From Pseudomonas uvaldensis (GTDB taxonomy: Bacteria > Pseudomonadota > Gammaproteobacteria > Pseudomonadales > Pseudomonadaceae), in contig NZ_JAIWKS010000009.1 in NCBI RefSeq assembly GCF_021271205.1, forward strand, positions 62,001 through 126,000: DNA of 64,000 nucleotides, in the 5' to 3' direction. Below the pieces are notes generated by a model. It was not told the DNA's origin. It was given only the letters and a program-made list of their open reading frames with translations, and searched no databases. Position 1 is the stretch's first letter. Every line of letters starts with the position of its first letter. Position numbers and translations under genes: made by a program. This document shows, one piece after another, positions 8,284-17,310 of this stretch.

Positions 8284-8595
8284 TCAGGAATGGCGGTCCA
8301 GTTTTTTCAGGAACACGGTCATTTCCTTTTCAGCCTGCTTGTCGCCGTGGGCTTGGGCGGCTTGCAGGCCTTGTTCCCAGGCGTGGCGGGCGGCTGGGAG
8401 GTTGCCTTGGCCCTGGTGGGCCTTGCCCAGAAGCTTCCACGCGGCGGAGTATTTGGGATCGAGTTCAATGCAGCGCTGGAAGTGTTCGGCGGCGCGAGGG
8501 TAGTCGCCCAGGTCGAGGTAGCCTTTGCCCAGGCCGAAGCGCAGCAGGGGATTGTCGATGCCCTTGGCTAGCATTTTTTCCAGGGATTCGAGCAT
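8284..8595 (-). CDS. Small tetratricopeptide (TPR) protein
   Basis: A 103-residue cytosolic protein made of about two TPR units: GLGKGYLDLGDYPRAAEHFQRCIELDPKYSAAW and LLGKAHQGQGNLPAARHAWEQGLQAA. There is no signal peptide. The start at 8595 (MLESLEKMLAKG) is chosen because the longer frame reads into REP sequence. Such proteins are scaffolds for protein contacts. It lies upstream of trkA in the same direction but is separated by a REP pair, so co-transcription is not obvious. No function can be assigned. Confidence 0.8.
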   Translation of the reverse strand: MLESLEKMLAKGIDNPLLRFGLGKGYLDLGDYPRAAEHFQRCIELDPKYSAAWKLLGKAHQGQGNLPAARHAWEQGLQAAQAHGDKQAEKEMTVFLKKLDRHS

Positions 8596-8652
8596 GGGGA
8601 CCTGTCCTTTTTGGGTTGTTCCAGTGGCTGATCTGTTGAATGTTAGATGGCT

Positions 8653-8745
8653 ATCGCGAGCAGGCTCGCTCCCACAGGGGATCGCTGGTAAACACAAATC
8701 TTGTGAGCAGCATTGAACCACTGTGGGAGCGAGCCTACTCGCGAT
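8653..8745. repeat. Inverted pair of REP units
   Basis: Two REP units in opposite orientation (8653-8678 and 8721-8745) with a 42-bp spacer, between the TPR gene and trkA. This REP-doublet (REPIN-like) arrangement recurs at 16.0, 28.0 and 57.0 kb. Confidence 0.8.
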
Positions 8746-8775
8746 GAGGCCCTTGGCATCACTGCAAAACCCGGA

Positions 8776-10149
8776 TCAGAAAAAACTCAACCCCACATGA
8801 AACAGCTTCTCGACATCGCGAATGTGCTTCTTGTCCACCAGGAACAGGATCACATGGTCGCCGGTCTGGATCACGGTGTCGTCGTGGGCGATCAGGACCT
8901 CTTCGTCTCGTATGATCGCGCCGATGGTGGTACCGGGCGGCAGGCCGATGTCGCGGATGGCTTTGCCGATGACTTTGCTGGACTTGGCATCGCCATGGGC
9001 AATCGCTTCGATGGCTTCGGCGGCGCCGCGGCGCAGGGAGTGGACGCTGACGATGTCGCCGCGTCGCACGTGGGCCAGCAAGGTACCGATGGTCGCCAGT
9101 TGCGGGCTGATGGCGATGTCGATGTCGCCGCCCTGGATCAGGTCGACGTAGGCCGGGTTGTTGATGATGGTCATCACTTTTCTCGCGCCCAGGCGCTTGG
9201 CCAGTAGCGAGGACATGATGTTGGCTTCGTCGTCGTTGGTCAGGGCCAGGAAGATGTCGGCGTCGGCGATGTTTTCTTCCAGCAGCAGGTCGCGGTCCGA
9301 TGCACTGCCCTGCAACACCACGGTGCTGTCGAGGGTGTCGGAGAGGTAGCGGCAGCGCGCCGGATTCATCTCGATGATCTTCACCTGGTAGCGGCTTTCG
9401 ATGGCTTCTGCCAGACGTTCGCCGATCTGCCCACCGCCGGCGATGACGATGCGCTTGTAGTTCTCGTCGAGACGGCGCATTTCGCTCATCACAGCACGAA
9501 TGTTCGCCTTGGCAGCGATGAAAAAGACCTCGTCGTCCGCTTCGATCACCGTATCGCCCTGGGGCAGGATCGGACGGTCACGTCGGAAAATCGCCGCGAC
9601 CCGTGTCTCCACGTTCGGCATGTGCTCGCGCAGCTGGCGCAGTTGCTGGCCCACGAGCGGCCCGCCGTAGTAGGCCCTGACCGCCACCAGTTGCGCCTTG
9701 CTCTCGGCAAAGTCGATCACCTGCAAGGCGCCGGGGTGCTCGATCAGGCGTTTGATGTAGTTGGTCACCACCTGCTCGGGGCTGATCAGCACGTCCACCG
9801 GGATCGCTTCGTTGTCAAACAGGTCGGCGCGGGTCAGGTAGGCCGCTTCGCGCACGCGGGCAATCTTGGTCGGAGTGTGGAACAGGGTGTGGGCCACCTG
9901 GCAAGCGACCATGTTGGTTTCGTCGCTGTTGGTGACGGCCACCAGCATGTCGGCATCGTCCGCGCCGGCCTGGCGCAGCACGGTCGGCAATGAACCGCGT
10001 CCTTGCACGGTACGGATGTCGAGGCGGTCGCCGAGGTCGCGCAGACGGTCGCCGTTCGTATCGACCACGGTGATGTCGTTGGCCTCGCTGGCCAGATGCT
10101 CCGCCAGCGATCCGCCAACCTGTCCTGCGCCGAGGATGATGATTTTCAT
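8776..10149 (-). CDS. trkA: TrkA, NAD-binding subunit of the Trk K+ uptake system
   Basis: A 457-residue cytoplasmic regulatory subunit that binds the Trk membrane channel (TrkH/TrkI). It has two tandem RCK units. The first starts with MKIIILGAGQVGGSLAEHLA (Rossmann GxGxxG, residues 7-12) followed by a TrkA_C-type domain, and the second shows VIAGGGQIGERLAEAIE followed by another TrkA_C segment. Full length is about 457, as in E. coli TrkA (458). It is the last gene of def-fmt-rsmB-trkA, the standard Pseudomonas order. It starts 24 bp after rsmB with a good GGAGTG site. Confidence 0.96.
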   Translation of the reverse strand: MKIIILGAGQVGGSLAEHLASEANDITVVDTNGDRLRDLGDRLDIRTVQGRGSLPTVLRQAGADDADMLVAVTNSDETNMVACQVAHTLFHTPTKIARVREAAYLTRADLFDNEAIPVDVLISPEQVVTNYIKRLIEHPGALQVIDFAESKAQLVAVRAYYGGPLVGQQLRQLREHMPNVETRVAAIFRRDRPILPQGDTVIEADDEVFFIAAKANIRAVMSEMRRLDENYKRIVIAGGGQIGERLAEAIESRYQVKIIEMNPARCRYLSDTLDSTVVLQGSASDRDLLLEENIADADIFLALTNDDEANIMSSLLAKRLGARKVMTIINNPAYVDLIQGGDIDIAISPQLATIGTLLAHVRRGDIVSVHSLRRGAAEAIEAIAHGDAKSSKVIGKAIRDIGLPPGTTIGAIIRDEEVLIAHDDTVIQTGDHVILFLVDKKHIRDVEKLFHVGLSFF

Positions 10150-10173
10150 CCGCTCACTCCTATTGAATCGGTC

Positions 10174-11481
10174 TTAGCCGCGCGCGGCGATTTTTATCAG
10201 CTTGGCGTAGTAGAACCCATCATGGCCGCCTTCCTGAGCCAGCAACTGACGGCCATGGGGCTGCTTCAGGCCGGCCTGACTGGCAATGTCCAGCTCCCGC
10301 GCGCCCGGCGTGCGAGTCAGGAAAGCCTCGATCACTTCAGTGTTCTCGGTCGGCAAGGTCGAACAGGTGGCATAGAGCAGGATGCCGCCCACTTGGAGGG
10401 TCTGCCATAAGGCATCGAGCAATTCGCCCTGCAATACCGCCAGTGCGGCGATGTCGTCCGGCTGGCGGGTGAGTTTGATGTCGGGGTGACGACGAATCAC
10501 ACCGGTGGCCGAACATGGCGCGTCCAGCAGGATCCGCTGGAACGGCTTGCCGTCCCACCAGCTCGCGGTGTCGCGGCCGTCGGCGGCGATCAGCTTGGCG
10601 TCGAGGCCCAGGCGTTCAAGATTTTCCTTTACCCGCACCAGGCGTTTGGCCTCCAGGTCCACGGCCACTACACCGGCCAGCTTCGGCTCGGCTTCGAGGA
10701 TGTGGCAGGTCTTGCCACCCGGCGCGCAGCAGGCGTCCAGTACCCGTTGGCCCGGCGCCAGTTCCAGCAGGTCGGCGGCCAGTTGCGCGGCTTCGTCCTG
10801 GACGCTGATCCAACCTTCGGCAAACCCCGGCAGGGTGCGCACGTCGCCGGGGGTTTCCAGGACGATGCCATCGCGGCTGTGCTGGCAAGGGATCGCCGGG
10901 ACGCCCGCCTCGCCCAGCAACGCCAGGTAGGCATCGCGAGTGTGGTGGCGACGGTTGACCCGCAGGATCATCGGCGGATGGGCGTTGTTGGCCGCGCAGA
11001 TGGCTTCCCACTGCTCGGGCCAGAAAGCTTTCAGGGATTTCTGCAGCCAGCGCGGGTGGGCGGTGCGTACCACCGGGTCGCGCTCCAGTTCGGCCAGCAG
11101 GCTTTCGCTCTCCCGCTGGGCGCGGCGCAACACGGCATTGAGCAGGGCCTTGGCCCAGGGTTTTTTCAGTTTGTCGGCGCAACCCACGGTCTCGCCGATG
11201 GCGGCGTGAGCGGGGACGCGGGTGTAGAGCAGCTGATAGAGCCCCACCAGCAGCAACGCTTCGACGTCGGCGTCGGCGGCCTTGAACGGCTTCTGCAACA
11301 GCTTGGCCGCCAAGGCCGACAACCGTGGCTGCCAGCGGGCGGTGCCGAATGCCAAGTCCTGGGTGAAGCCGCGATCACGGTCTTCCACCTTGTCCAGCTG
11401 GGTCGGCAGGGAACTGTTGAGCGAGGCTTTGCCGCTGAGGACAGCGGCGAGGGCCTTGGCGGCGGCCAGACGCGGATTCAT
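10174..11481 (-). CDS. rsmB: RsmB, 16S rRNA m5C967 methyltransferase
   Basis: A 435-residue enzyme that methylates C967 of 16S rRNA. The N-terminal NusB-like RNA-binding domain covers about residues 5-135. The catalytic domain has the SAM motif VLDACCAPGGKTCHILE, the DAPCSATGVIRRHPD motif and the second catalytic Cys in LLYATCSTLPTENTEVIE. The start is the ATG at 11481, overlapping the fmt stop (ATGA, 4 nt), so it is translationally coupled to fmt. The upstream extension of the open frame to 11598 lies inside fmt and is not used. Confidence 0.96.
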   Translation of the reverse strand: MNPRLAAAKALAAVLSGKASLNSSLPTQLDKVEDRDRGFTQDLAFGTARWQPRLSALAAKLLQKPFKAADADVEALLLVGLYQLLYTRVPAHAAIGETVGCADKLKKPWAKALLNAVLRRAQRESESLLAELERDPVVRTAHPRWLQKSLKAFWPEQWEAICAANNAHPPMILRVNRRHHTRDAYLALLGEAGVPAIPCQHSRDGIVLETPGDVRTLPGFAEGWISVQDEAAQLAADLLELAPGQRVLDACCAPGGKTCHILEAEPKLAGVVAVDLEAKRLVRVKENLERLGLDAKLIAADGRDTASWWDGKPFQRILLDAPCSATGVIRRHPDIKLTRQPDDIAALAVLQGELLDALWQTLQVGGILLYATCSTLPTENTEVIEAFLTRTPGARELDIASQAGLKQPHGRQLLAQEGGHDGFYYAKLIKIAARG

Positions 11482-12437
11482 GAGGCGTCCGCCGTTTGGC
11501 CGAGGACCGTGCCGAGGGTAAATTTCTCGCGGCGGCTGTTGAACAAATCGCTGAAGTTCAGCGCCTTGCCGCCGGGCAATTGCAGACGCGTCAGACACAG
11601 CGCCTGCTCGCCACAGGCAACGACAAGGCCGTCCTTGCTGGCGCCGATGATGTGTCCCGGTGCGCCCTGCCCTTCGGTCAGGCGGGCCGCCAACACTTTC
11701 AGGGCTTCGCCGTTCAAAGTGCTATGGCAGATCGGCCAGGGGTTGAAGGCCCGCACCAGACGTTCCAGTTCGACAGCCGGGCGGCTCCAGTCGATGCGCG
11801 CCTCGTCCTTGTTCAATTTGTGGGCGTAGGTGGCGAGGCTGTCGTCCTGCACTTCGCCTTGCAGCGTACCGGCGGCCAGGCCGGCGATGGCCTGGACCAC
11901 CGCTGGCGGACCGATCAGCGCGAGGCGGTCGTGCAGGCTGCCGCCGGTGTCTTCGGCGCTGATGGGGGTGCTGACCTTGAGCAGCATCGGCCCGGTGTCC
12001 AGGCCGGCTTCCATGCGCATCACGGTCACGCCGCTTTCGGCGTCGCCGGCTTCCACGGCGCGCTGGATCGGCGCCGCACCGCGCCAGCGCGGCAACAGCG
12101 AGGCGTGGCTGTTGATGCAACCCAGACGCGGAATGTCCAGCACCGCCTGGGGCAGGATCAAGCCATAGGCGACCACTACCATCAAATCCGGCTTCAATGC
12201 GGCCAGTTCAGCTTGTGCCTGCGCGTCTCGCAGGGTCGGCGGCTGCAGCACTGGGATGCCATTTTCCACGGCCAACTGTTTGACCGGGCTGGGCATCAGC
12301 TTTTGTCCGCGACCGGCAGGGCGATCCGGCTGGGTGTAGACCGCGACGATCTCGTGGGGGCTGGCCAGCAGGGCCTTGAGGTGTTCGGCGGCAAATTCGG
12401 GAGTGCCGGCAAAGACGATGCGCAGTGGCTCAGTCAT
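11478..12437 (-). CDS. fmt: Fmt, methionyl-tRNA formyltransferase
   Basis: A 319-residue enzyme that formylates initiator Met-tRNA with 10-formyl-THF. Seen are RIVFAGTPEFAAEHLKALL at the N-terminus, the catalytic segment INSHASLLPRWRGAAPIQRAV (Asn/His), GVTVMRMEAGLDTGPML and a C-terminal OB-fold. It is partnered with def, which removes the formyl group. A hairpin with a T-rich tail lies between def and fmt (12474-12497). Confidence 0.97.
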   Translation of the reverse strand: MTEPLRIVFAGTPEFAAEHLKALLASPHEIVAVYTQPDRPAGRGQKLMPSPVKQLAVENGIPVLQPPTLRDAQAQAELAALKPDLMVVVAYGLILPQAVLDIPRLGCINSHASLLPRWRGAAPIQRAVEAGDAESGVTVMRMEAGLDTGPMLLKVSTPISAEDTGGSLHDRLALIGPPAVVQAIAGLAAGTLQGEVQDDSLATYAHKLNKDEARIDWSRPAVELERLVRAFNPWPICHSTLNGEALKVLAARLTEGQGAPGHIIGASKDGLVVACGEQALCLTRLQLPGGKALNFSDLFNSRREKFTLGTVLGQTADAS

Positions 12438-12473
12438 GGGAAGCTCTCAATTACAAGGCAGTCGCAAAAAGAA

Positions 12474-12497
12474 AAAGGCTTGCCGCAGCAAGCCTTT
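12474..12497 (-). terminator. Intra-operon hairpin between def and fmt
   Basis: AAAGGCTTGC and GCAAGCCTTT form 10-bp perfect arms with a 4-nt loop, followed on the minus strand by TTTTTCTTTTT. It looks like a rho-independent terminator or attenuator 12 bp after the def stop and 37 bp before fmt. Partial read-through would lower fmt relative to def. Confidence 0.75.
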
Positions 12498-12508
12498 GAA
12501 GAGGGGCA

Positions 12509-13015
12509 TCAAGCATTCTGGCGGTGGATTTTTTCCAGTTTTTTCTTGATCCGGTCACGCTTGAGGGTCGACAGGTAATCCACGAACAACTTGCCGTTGA
12601 GGTGGTCACACTCGTGCTGGATGCACACCGCCAGCAGGCCCTCGGCAATCAGCTCGTAGGGTTGGCCGTCGCGGTCCAGGGCCTTGATCCTGACCTTCTG
12701 GGGACGGTCGACGTTTTCGTAGAAGCCCGGTACCGAAAGGCAGCCTTCCTGATACGGCTCCATCTCGTCGGTTAGGGTCTCGAACTCGGGGTTGATGAAC
12801 ACCCGCGGCTCGCTGCGGTCTTCGGAGAGGTCCATCACGACGATACGCTTGTGCACGTTGACCTGGGTCGCGGCAAGGCCGATGCCCGGCGCTTCATACA
12901 TTGTTTCAAACATATCATCGACCAACTGGCGCACTTCGTCGTCCACTACGGCCACCGGTTTGGCGATAGTGCGCAGGCGCGGGTCCGGAAATTCGAGGAT
13001 GTTCAAAATGGCCAT
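12509..13015 (-). CDS. def: Def, peptide deformylase
   Basis: A 168-residue Fe2+/Zn2+ metallohydrolase that removes the N-formyl group from new proteins. All three signature motifs are present: GIGLAATQ (motif 1), EGCLSVPG (motif 2, Cys ligand) and QHECDHLNG (motif 3, HExxH). The start at 13015 (MAILNILEFPDPRLR) is the family start, and the longer frame to 13183 would cover the divergent promoter. It is divergent from the LysM gene, as in other pseudomonads. Confidence 0.97.
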   Translation of the reverse strand: MAILNILEFPDPRLRTIAKPVAVVDDEVRQLVDDMFETMYEAPGIGLAATQVNVHKRIVVMDLSEDRSEPRVFINPEFETLTDEMEPYQEGCLSVPGFYENVDRPQKVRIKALDRDGQPYELIAEGLLAVCIQHECDHLNGKLFVDYLSTLKRDRIKKKLEKIHRQNA

Positions 13016-13170
13016 AAGCTTGATCAATGCACGTGTGAGGTAAAGTCGGGTGGCTGGCCTGGCGTGTCTTGGGATGCAGGCTACCGTTGTAAAACGCTGC
13101 TTCTGAATCGGCGCGAGCCATGGGGGCTCTGGCGTTTTACGCGAACGCACATGATAAAGGGATTCACCGC

Positions 13171-14196
13171 ATGAGGAAATCACTACTCGCCCTGCTGCTC
13201 CTGGCCTCGGCCGGCCTTGCGCATGGGCAAGTGCAACTTCGGGAAGGTTTTCCGCAGCAATACACTGTGGTGTCGGGGGACACGCTGTGGGACATTTCCG
13301 GCAAATACCTGCGTGAACCCTGGAAATGGCCCGAACTCTGGCAGGCCAACCCGCAGATCGAAAACCCGAACCTGATCTATCCCGGCGACACCCTGACGCT
13401 GGTCTACGTCAACGGCCAGCCACGGCTGACCCTCAATCGCGGCGCGTCGCGAGGCACCATCAAGCTATCGCCGCGCGTGCGCAGCTCGCCGGTGGCCGAT
13501 GCGATCCCAAGCATTCCGCTGCAGGCCATCAACAGCTTCCTGCTGAGCAACCGTATCGTCGACACACCTGAAGATTTCGACAAGGCCCCCTATGTGGTCG
13601 CCGGCGATGCGGAACGGGTGCTCAGCGGCATGGGGGACCGGATCTTTGCCCGTGGCATGTTCGACCCGAACCAGACGGCGTATGGCATCTTCCGCCAGGG
13701 CAAGGTCTATACCGACCCCGAGACCAAGGAATTTCTGGGTATAAACGCCGACGACATCGGGGGTGGCGAGGTCGTCGCCACCGAAGGCGATATCACCACC
13801 CTCGCGTTGCAACGCACCACCCAGGAAGTCCGTCTCGGCGATCGCCTGTTCAGCGGCGAGGAGCGCTCGATCAACTCGACCTTCATGCCCAGCGCGCCCA
13901 AAACGGACATCGATGGGCTGATCCTCGATGTGCCACGTGGCGTGACCCAGATCGGCGCGCTGGACGTGGTGACCCTGAACAAGGGACGTCGCGACGGGCT
14001 GGCCGAAGGCAACGTCCTGGCGGTGATGAAAACCGGCGAAACCGTGCGCGACCGCATTACCGGTCAACCGGTGAAGATCCCGGACGAACGGGCCGGCCTG
14101 CTGATGGTTTTCCGCACCTACGACAAGCTCAGCTATGGCTTGGTGCTGTACGCCTCGCGCTCTCTGGCGATCCTCGACAAGGTGCGCAATCCATAA
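13171..14196 (+). CDS. Exported LysM-domain protein
   Basis: A 341-residue protein with a signal peptide (MRKSLLALLLLASAGLAHGQ, cleavage after about residue 19). A LysM peptidoglycan-binding domain follows at about residues 30-85: YTVVSGDTLWDISGKYLREPWKWPELWQAN and NPNLIYPGDTL. The rest is a beta-rich domain without known motifs, seen in all Pseudomonas orthologues (PA0020 type). It starts at 13171; an upstream ATG at 13120 would give a non-signal N-terminus. It is conserved between def and dprA, and a role at the cell wall is inferred. No catalytic domain is visible. Confidence 0.9.
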   Translation: MRKSLLALLLLASAGLAHGQVQLREGFPQQYTVVSGDTLWDISGKYLREPWKWPELWQANPQIENPNLIYPGDTLTLVYVNGQPRLTLNRGASRGTIKLSPRVRSSPVADAIPSIPLQAINSFLLSNRIVDTPEDFDKAPYVVAGDAERVLSGMGDRIFARGMFDPNQTAYGIFRQGKVYTDPETKEFLGINADDIGGGEVVATEGDITTLALQRTTQEVRLGDRLFSGEERSINSTFMPSAPKTDIDGLILDVPRGVTQIGALDVVTLNKGRRDGLAEGNVLAVMKTGETVRDRITGQPVKIPDERAGLLMVFRTYDKLSYGLVLYASRSLAILDKVRNP

Positions 14197-14221
14197 CGGG
14201 TTTCACAACTTACCAACAGAG

Positions 14222-14230
14222 TTATCCACA
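14222..14230. other. Perfect DnaA box
   Basis: TTATCCACA, the consensus DnaA-binding sequence, lies in the intergenic gap just before dprA. It is one of seven perfect copies between 14.2 and 24.1 kb. Confidence 0.6.
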
Positions 14231-14276
14231 GCTTGTTCCCGCATGAGCGGGGCCTATTACGATCAAGGACGATCGC

Positions 14277-15371
14277 ATGTCATTACCTGAATCTGCTTCG
14301 GTTTCCCCAGCGGAACTGGAGGCTCGGTTACGCCTGCACCGCTTGCCGGAGCTGGGTCCCAAACGTTTCATGACCTTGATGGAGGCCTTTGGTTCGGCCT
14401 CGAAAGCCATCAGCGCGCCGGCCAGCGCGTGGCGTGCGCTGGGGCTGCCGGCGACCTGTGCCGGGGCACGGCGCGATCCGGATGTGCGTGACGGCGCCGC
14501 CCAGGCATTGGCCTGGCTGGAGCGCGAGGGCCAGCATTTACTGATGTGGGACCAGCCTGAATACCCCGCGCTGCTGGCGCAGATCAGCGATGCGCCACCG
14601 CTGCTGTTCGTTGCAGGCGACCCGAGGATTCTGGAGAAACCTCAGTTGGCGATGGTCGGCAGTCGTCGCGCCTCGCGACCGGGCATGGACACGGCGGCGG
14701 CATTTTCCCGCAGCCTGGCCAGTGCCGGTTTTGTCATCACCAGTGGCCTGGCATTGGGCATCGATGCGGCAGCTCATCAAGCGGCGCTGGACGTCGGCGG
14801 ACAGACCGTCGGGGTGCTGGGTACCGGTCTGGAAAATTTTTATCCACAGCGTAATCGTCGCTTGGCCAATGCCATGATCGACCAAGGCAGCGCGGTGTTG
14901 TCGGAGTTTCCGTTGGATGCGCCGCCCCATGCCAGCCACTTTCCGCGCCGTAACCGAATCATCAGCGGTTTGTCCCTTGGCGTGCTGGTGGTCGAGGCAA
15001 GCGTGGCCAGCGGCTCGCTGATCACCGCACGACTGGCGGCGGAACAGGGCCGCGAGGTGTATGCCATTCCAGGGTCGATCCATCACCCCGGCGCGAGGGG
15101 CTGCCACCAATTGATCCGCGACGGCGCGGCCTTGGTGGAAACCGTCGAGCATATCCTCGAAGCGTTGCGCGGTTGGCAACGGATATCGGCGACCTCGGAA
15201 CCCGCGCCAGTGACTCATCCACTGCTGCGCCTGCTTCATGCCGCACCGCAGAGCAGCGAAGCATTGGCCGACGCCAGCGGCTGGGGCTTGCCCAAGGTCC
15301 TGGCCGCACTGACCGAACTGGAAATGGAGGGACGGGCCATCTGCGACAATGGACGTTGGTTTGCACGCTAG
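14277..15371 (+). CDS. dprA: DprA/Smf, DNA-processing protein A
   Basis: A 364-residue protein that binds incoming single-stranded DNA and loads RecA during transformation. It has an N-terminal helical/SAM-like domain (about 10-60) and a Rossmann-fold DprA core with QLAMVGSRRASRPGMDTA, GLALGIDAAAHQAAL, GVLGTGL and FPRRNRIISGLS. A C-terminal winged-helix DML1-like segment runs from about residue 310 (LLHAAPQSSEALADASG). Length is typical for Gram-negative DprA. It precedes tsaC, as in many gammaproteobacteria. A second perfect DnaA box lies inside the gene. Confidence 0.95.
   Translation: MSLPESASVSPAELEARLRLHRLPELGPKRFMTLMEAFGSASKAISAPASAWRALGLPATCAGARRDPDVRDGAAQALAWLEREGQHLLMWDQPEYPALLAQISDAPPLLFVAGDPRILEKPQLAMVGSRRASRPGMDTAAAFSRSLASAGFVITSGLALGIDAAAHQAALDVGGQTVGVLGTGLENFYPQRNRRLANAMIDQGSAVLSEFPLDAPPHASHFPRRNRIISGLSLGVLVVEASVASGSLITARLAAEQGREVYAIPGSIHHPGARGCHQLIRDGAALVETVEHILEALRGWQRISATSEPAPVTHPLLRLLHAAPQSSEALADASGWGLPKVLAALTELEMEGRAICDNGRWFAR
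14840..14848. other. Perfect DnaA box inside dprA
   Basis: TTATCCACA on the plus strand within the dprA coding region (codons around Phe-Tyr-Pro-Gln). It is part of the 10-kb box cluster. Confidence 0.55.
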
Positions 15372-15432
15372 GTTTTATGGGGAAGATCGGTAAACTGCGC
15401 ACAGCCTTATTGTGTGTTGCGGAGAAACTTTC

Positions 15433-15990
15433 ATGGTCAACAGTTGGCGTGTGCAACAAGCCGCGCGAGAAATTCGCGCCGGGGCGGTGATTGCCTATCC
15501 AACCGAGGCGGTCTGGGGCCTGGGCTGCGATCCGTGGAACGAGGAAGCGGTCGAGCGCTTGCTGGCGATCAAGTCGCGGCTGCCTGACAAGGGGTTGATC
15601 CTGGTGGCCGATAACATCCACCAGTTCGATTTCCTGTTCGAAGACTTTCCCGAGGCATGGATGGACCGCATGGCCAGCACCTGGCCGGGGCCCAATACCT
15701 GGCTGGTGCCGCATCAGAACCTGCTACCTGAATGGATCACGGGCGTGCACGACACCGTGGCACTACGGGTCAGCGACCACCCGACCGTGCGCGACCTGTG
15801 CTCGCTGGTCGGGCCGCTGGTCTCCACCTCGGCCAACCCCCAGGGCCGCCCGGCGGCGCGTACGCGGATTCGCGTCGAACAATACTTCCGTGGACAGATC
15901 GATCTGGTACTCGGCGGCAACCTGGGCGGACGCAAGAACCCCAGCGTCATCCGCGACCTGGCGACCGGCAAAGTCGTCCGCCCGGACTGA
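15433..15990 (+). CDS. tsaC: TsaC/YrdC threonylcarbamoyl-AMP synthase
   Basis: A 185-residue Sua5/YciO/YrdC-domain enzyme that makes threonylcarbamoyl-adenylate for the t6A37 tRNA modification. Seen are the N-terminal GAVIAYPTEAVWGLGCDPWNE (ATP/threonine site), LLAIKSRLPDKGLILVA (the KxR...SK/KGL loop), the PGPNTWLVP motif and a STSANPQGRPAARTRIRV C-terminal part. The start at 15433 has GGAGA 7 nt upstream. It follows dprA by about 60 bp in the same direction, and the two are likely co-transcribed. Confidence 0.96.
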   Translation: MVNSWRVQQAAREIRAGAVIAYPTEAVWGLGCDPWNEEAVERLLAIKSRLPDKGLILVADNIHQFDFLFEDFPEAWMDRMASTWPGPNTWLVPHQNLLPEWITGVHDTVALRVSDHPTVRDLCSLVGPLVSTSANPQGRPAARTRIRVEQYFRGQIDLVLGGNLGGRKNPSVIRDLATGKVVRPD

Positions 15991-16021
15991 GCAGAGTCCA
16001 CCCTCGGCACCTTGCACACCC

Positions 16022-16115
16022 TCTGTGGAAGAGGGCTTGCCCGCGAAGGCATCGGCACATTCAGCATAGATGCAAGCCGATCCACCGCATTCGCGAGCAA
16101 GCCCGCTCCCACAGG
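16022..16115. repeat. Inverted pair of REP units
   Basis: A REP unit at 16022-16048 and an opposite one at 16090-16115, in the gap between the convergent ends of tsaC and qor. They may help 3' end formation of both transcripts. Confidence 0.8.
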
Positions 16116-16170
16116 TTTTTTTGTCAGGTGCAATATCTGTGAGCGCCCCACATTAGGTTTGCCACAACCC

Positions 16171-17148
16171 TCAAGGCAGGAGAATGGTCGACCCCGTCGT
16201 CCGCCGCGCCGACAGTTCAGCCTGAGCCTTGGCCGCATCCGCCAGCGGATACCGCTGGTTGATATCCACCGTGAGCTTACCGCTGCTGATCATCCCGAAC
16301 AGTTCATCCGCCATGCGTTGCAGGTTTTCGGCGTTGTTGGCGTAGGTCGCCAGGGTCGGGCGGGTGACGTACAGCGAACCTTTGGCCGAGAGAATGCCCA
16401 GGTTCACACCTTCCACCGCACCGGAGGCGTTGCCGAAGCTCACCAGCAAACCGCGGGGCGCGACGCAGTCCAGGGAGGTCAACCAGGTGTCCTTGCCAAC
16501 CCCGTCGTACACCACCGGGACTTTCTTGCCGTCAGTCAACTCCAGGACACGCTGCGCGACGTTTTCCTTGCTGTAGTCGATGGTCTCCCAGGCGCCATGG
16601 GCCTTGGCAACGGCGGCTTTTTCCGGCGAACTGACGGTGCCGATCAGCTTCACGCCCAGGGCTTTGGCCCATTGGCAGGCCAGGGAGCCCACGCCACCGG
16701 CCGCGGCGTGGAACAGGATGGTTTCGCCGCCCTTGAGTTCATAGGTCTGGCGCAGCAAGTACTGCACGGTCAGCCCTTTAAGCATCACCCCAGCGGCCTG
16801 TTCGAAACTGATGGATTCCGGCAGGTGCACGAGATTGGCCTCCGGCAGCACATGCGCATCGCTGTAGGCCCCCAGCGGACCGCTGCCATACGCCACCCGG
16901 TCACCGACCTTGAAGCGCTTGACCTCGCTGCCGACTGCCTCGACCACGCCCGCCCCTTCGGCACCCAGCCCCGACGGCAAGGCCGGTGGCGGATAGAGAC
17001 CGCTGCGGTAGTAGGTGTCGATGAAGTTCAGGCCGATCGCCCGGTTGCTCACGCGCACTTGCTGCGGGCCCGGCTCGGCGGGCTGGTAATCCACGTACTC
17101 GAGCACTTCGGGACCGCCGTGGGAACTGAACTGGATGCGTTTGGCCAT
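16171..17148 (-). CDS. qor: Qor, NADPH:quinone oxidoreductase
   Basis: A 325-residue zinc-free MDR enzyme that reduces quinones with NADPH. Motifs seen: NRAIGLNFIDTYYRSGLYP, GLGAEGAGVVEAVGSEV and the nucleotide site HAAAGGVGSLACQWAKALG. The C-terminus carries the usual GSTILLP. The start at 17148 (MAKRIQFSSHGG) gives the family length, and GGAGA lies about 10 nt upstream. It is divergent from hemF, the conserved Pseudomonas order. It is the third MDR-family oxidoreductase in the window and the only one with a clear orthologue name. Confidence 0.93.
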   Translation of the reverse strand: MAKRIQFSSHGGPEVLEYVDYQPAEPGPQQVRVSNRAIGLNFIDTYYRSGLYPPPALPSGLGAEGAGVVEAVGSEVKRFKVGDRVAYGSGPLGAYSDAHVLPEANLVHLPESISFEQAAGVMLKGLTVQYLLRQTYELKGGETILFHAAAGGVGSLACQWAKALGVKLIGTVSSPEKAAVAKAHGAWETIDYSKENVAQRVLELTDGKKVPVVYDGVGKDTWLTSLDCVAPRGLLVSFGNASGAVEGVNLGILSAKGSLYVTRPTLATYANNAENLQRMADELFGMISSGKLTVDINQRYPLADAAKAQAELSARRTTGSTILLP

Positions 17149-17310
17149 CATCACTTTCTCCATGTCTGAGGACTTTTATCAAGCCTGCTATCGGACTCCT
17201 ATGCTTGACCGTCGTCAACTGTGGCATGGCCAGCGGCGGTGTTATCCTGTGCGCCCATTTGCCACCGGCTCGTTATACGCCGCGTGGCTCAGACCTGATA
17301 AGGGGATGTC

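Noticed and set aside
10486..12578. Long plus-strand frames opposite rsmB and fmt
   Set aside because: They are shadows of well-supported genes; no ribosome sites or motifs.
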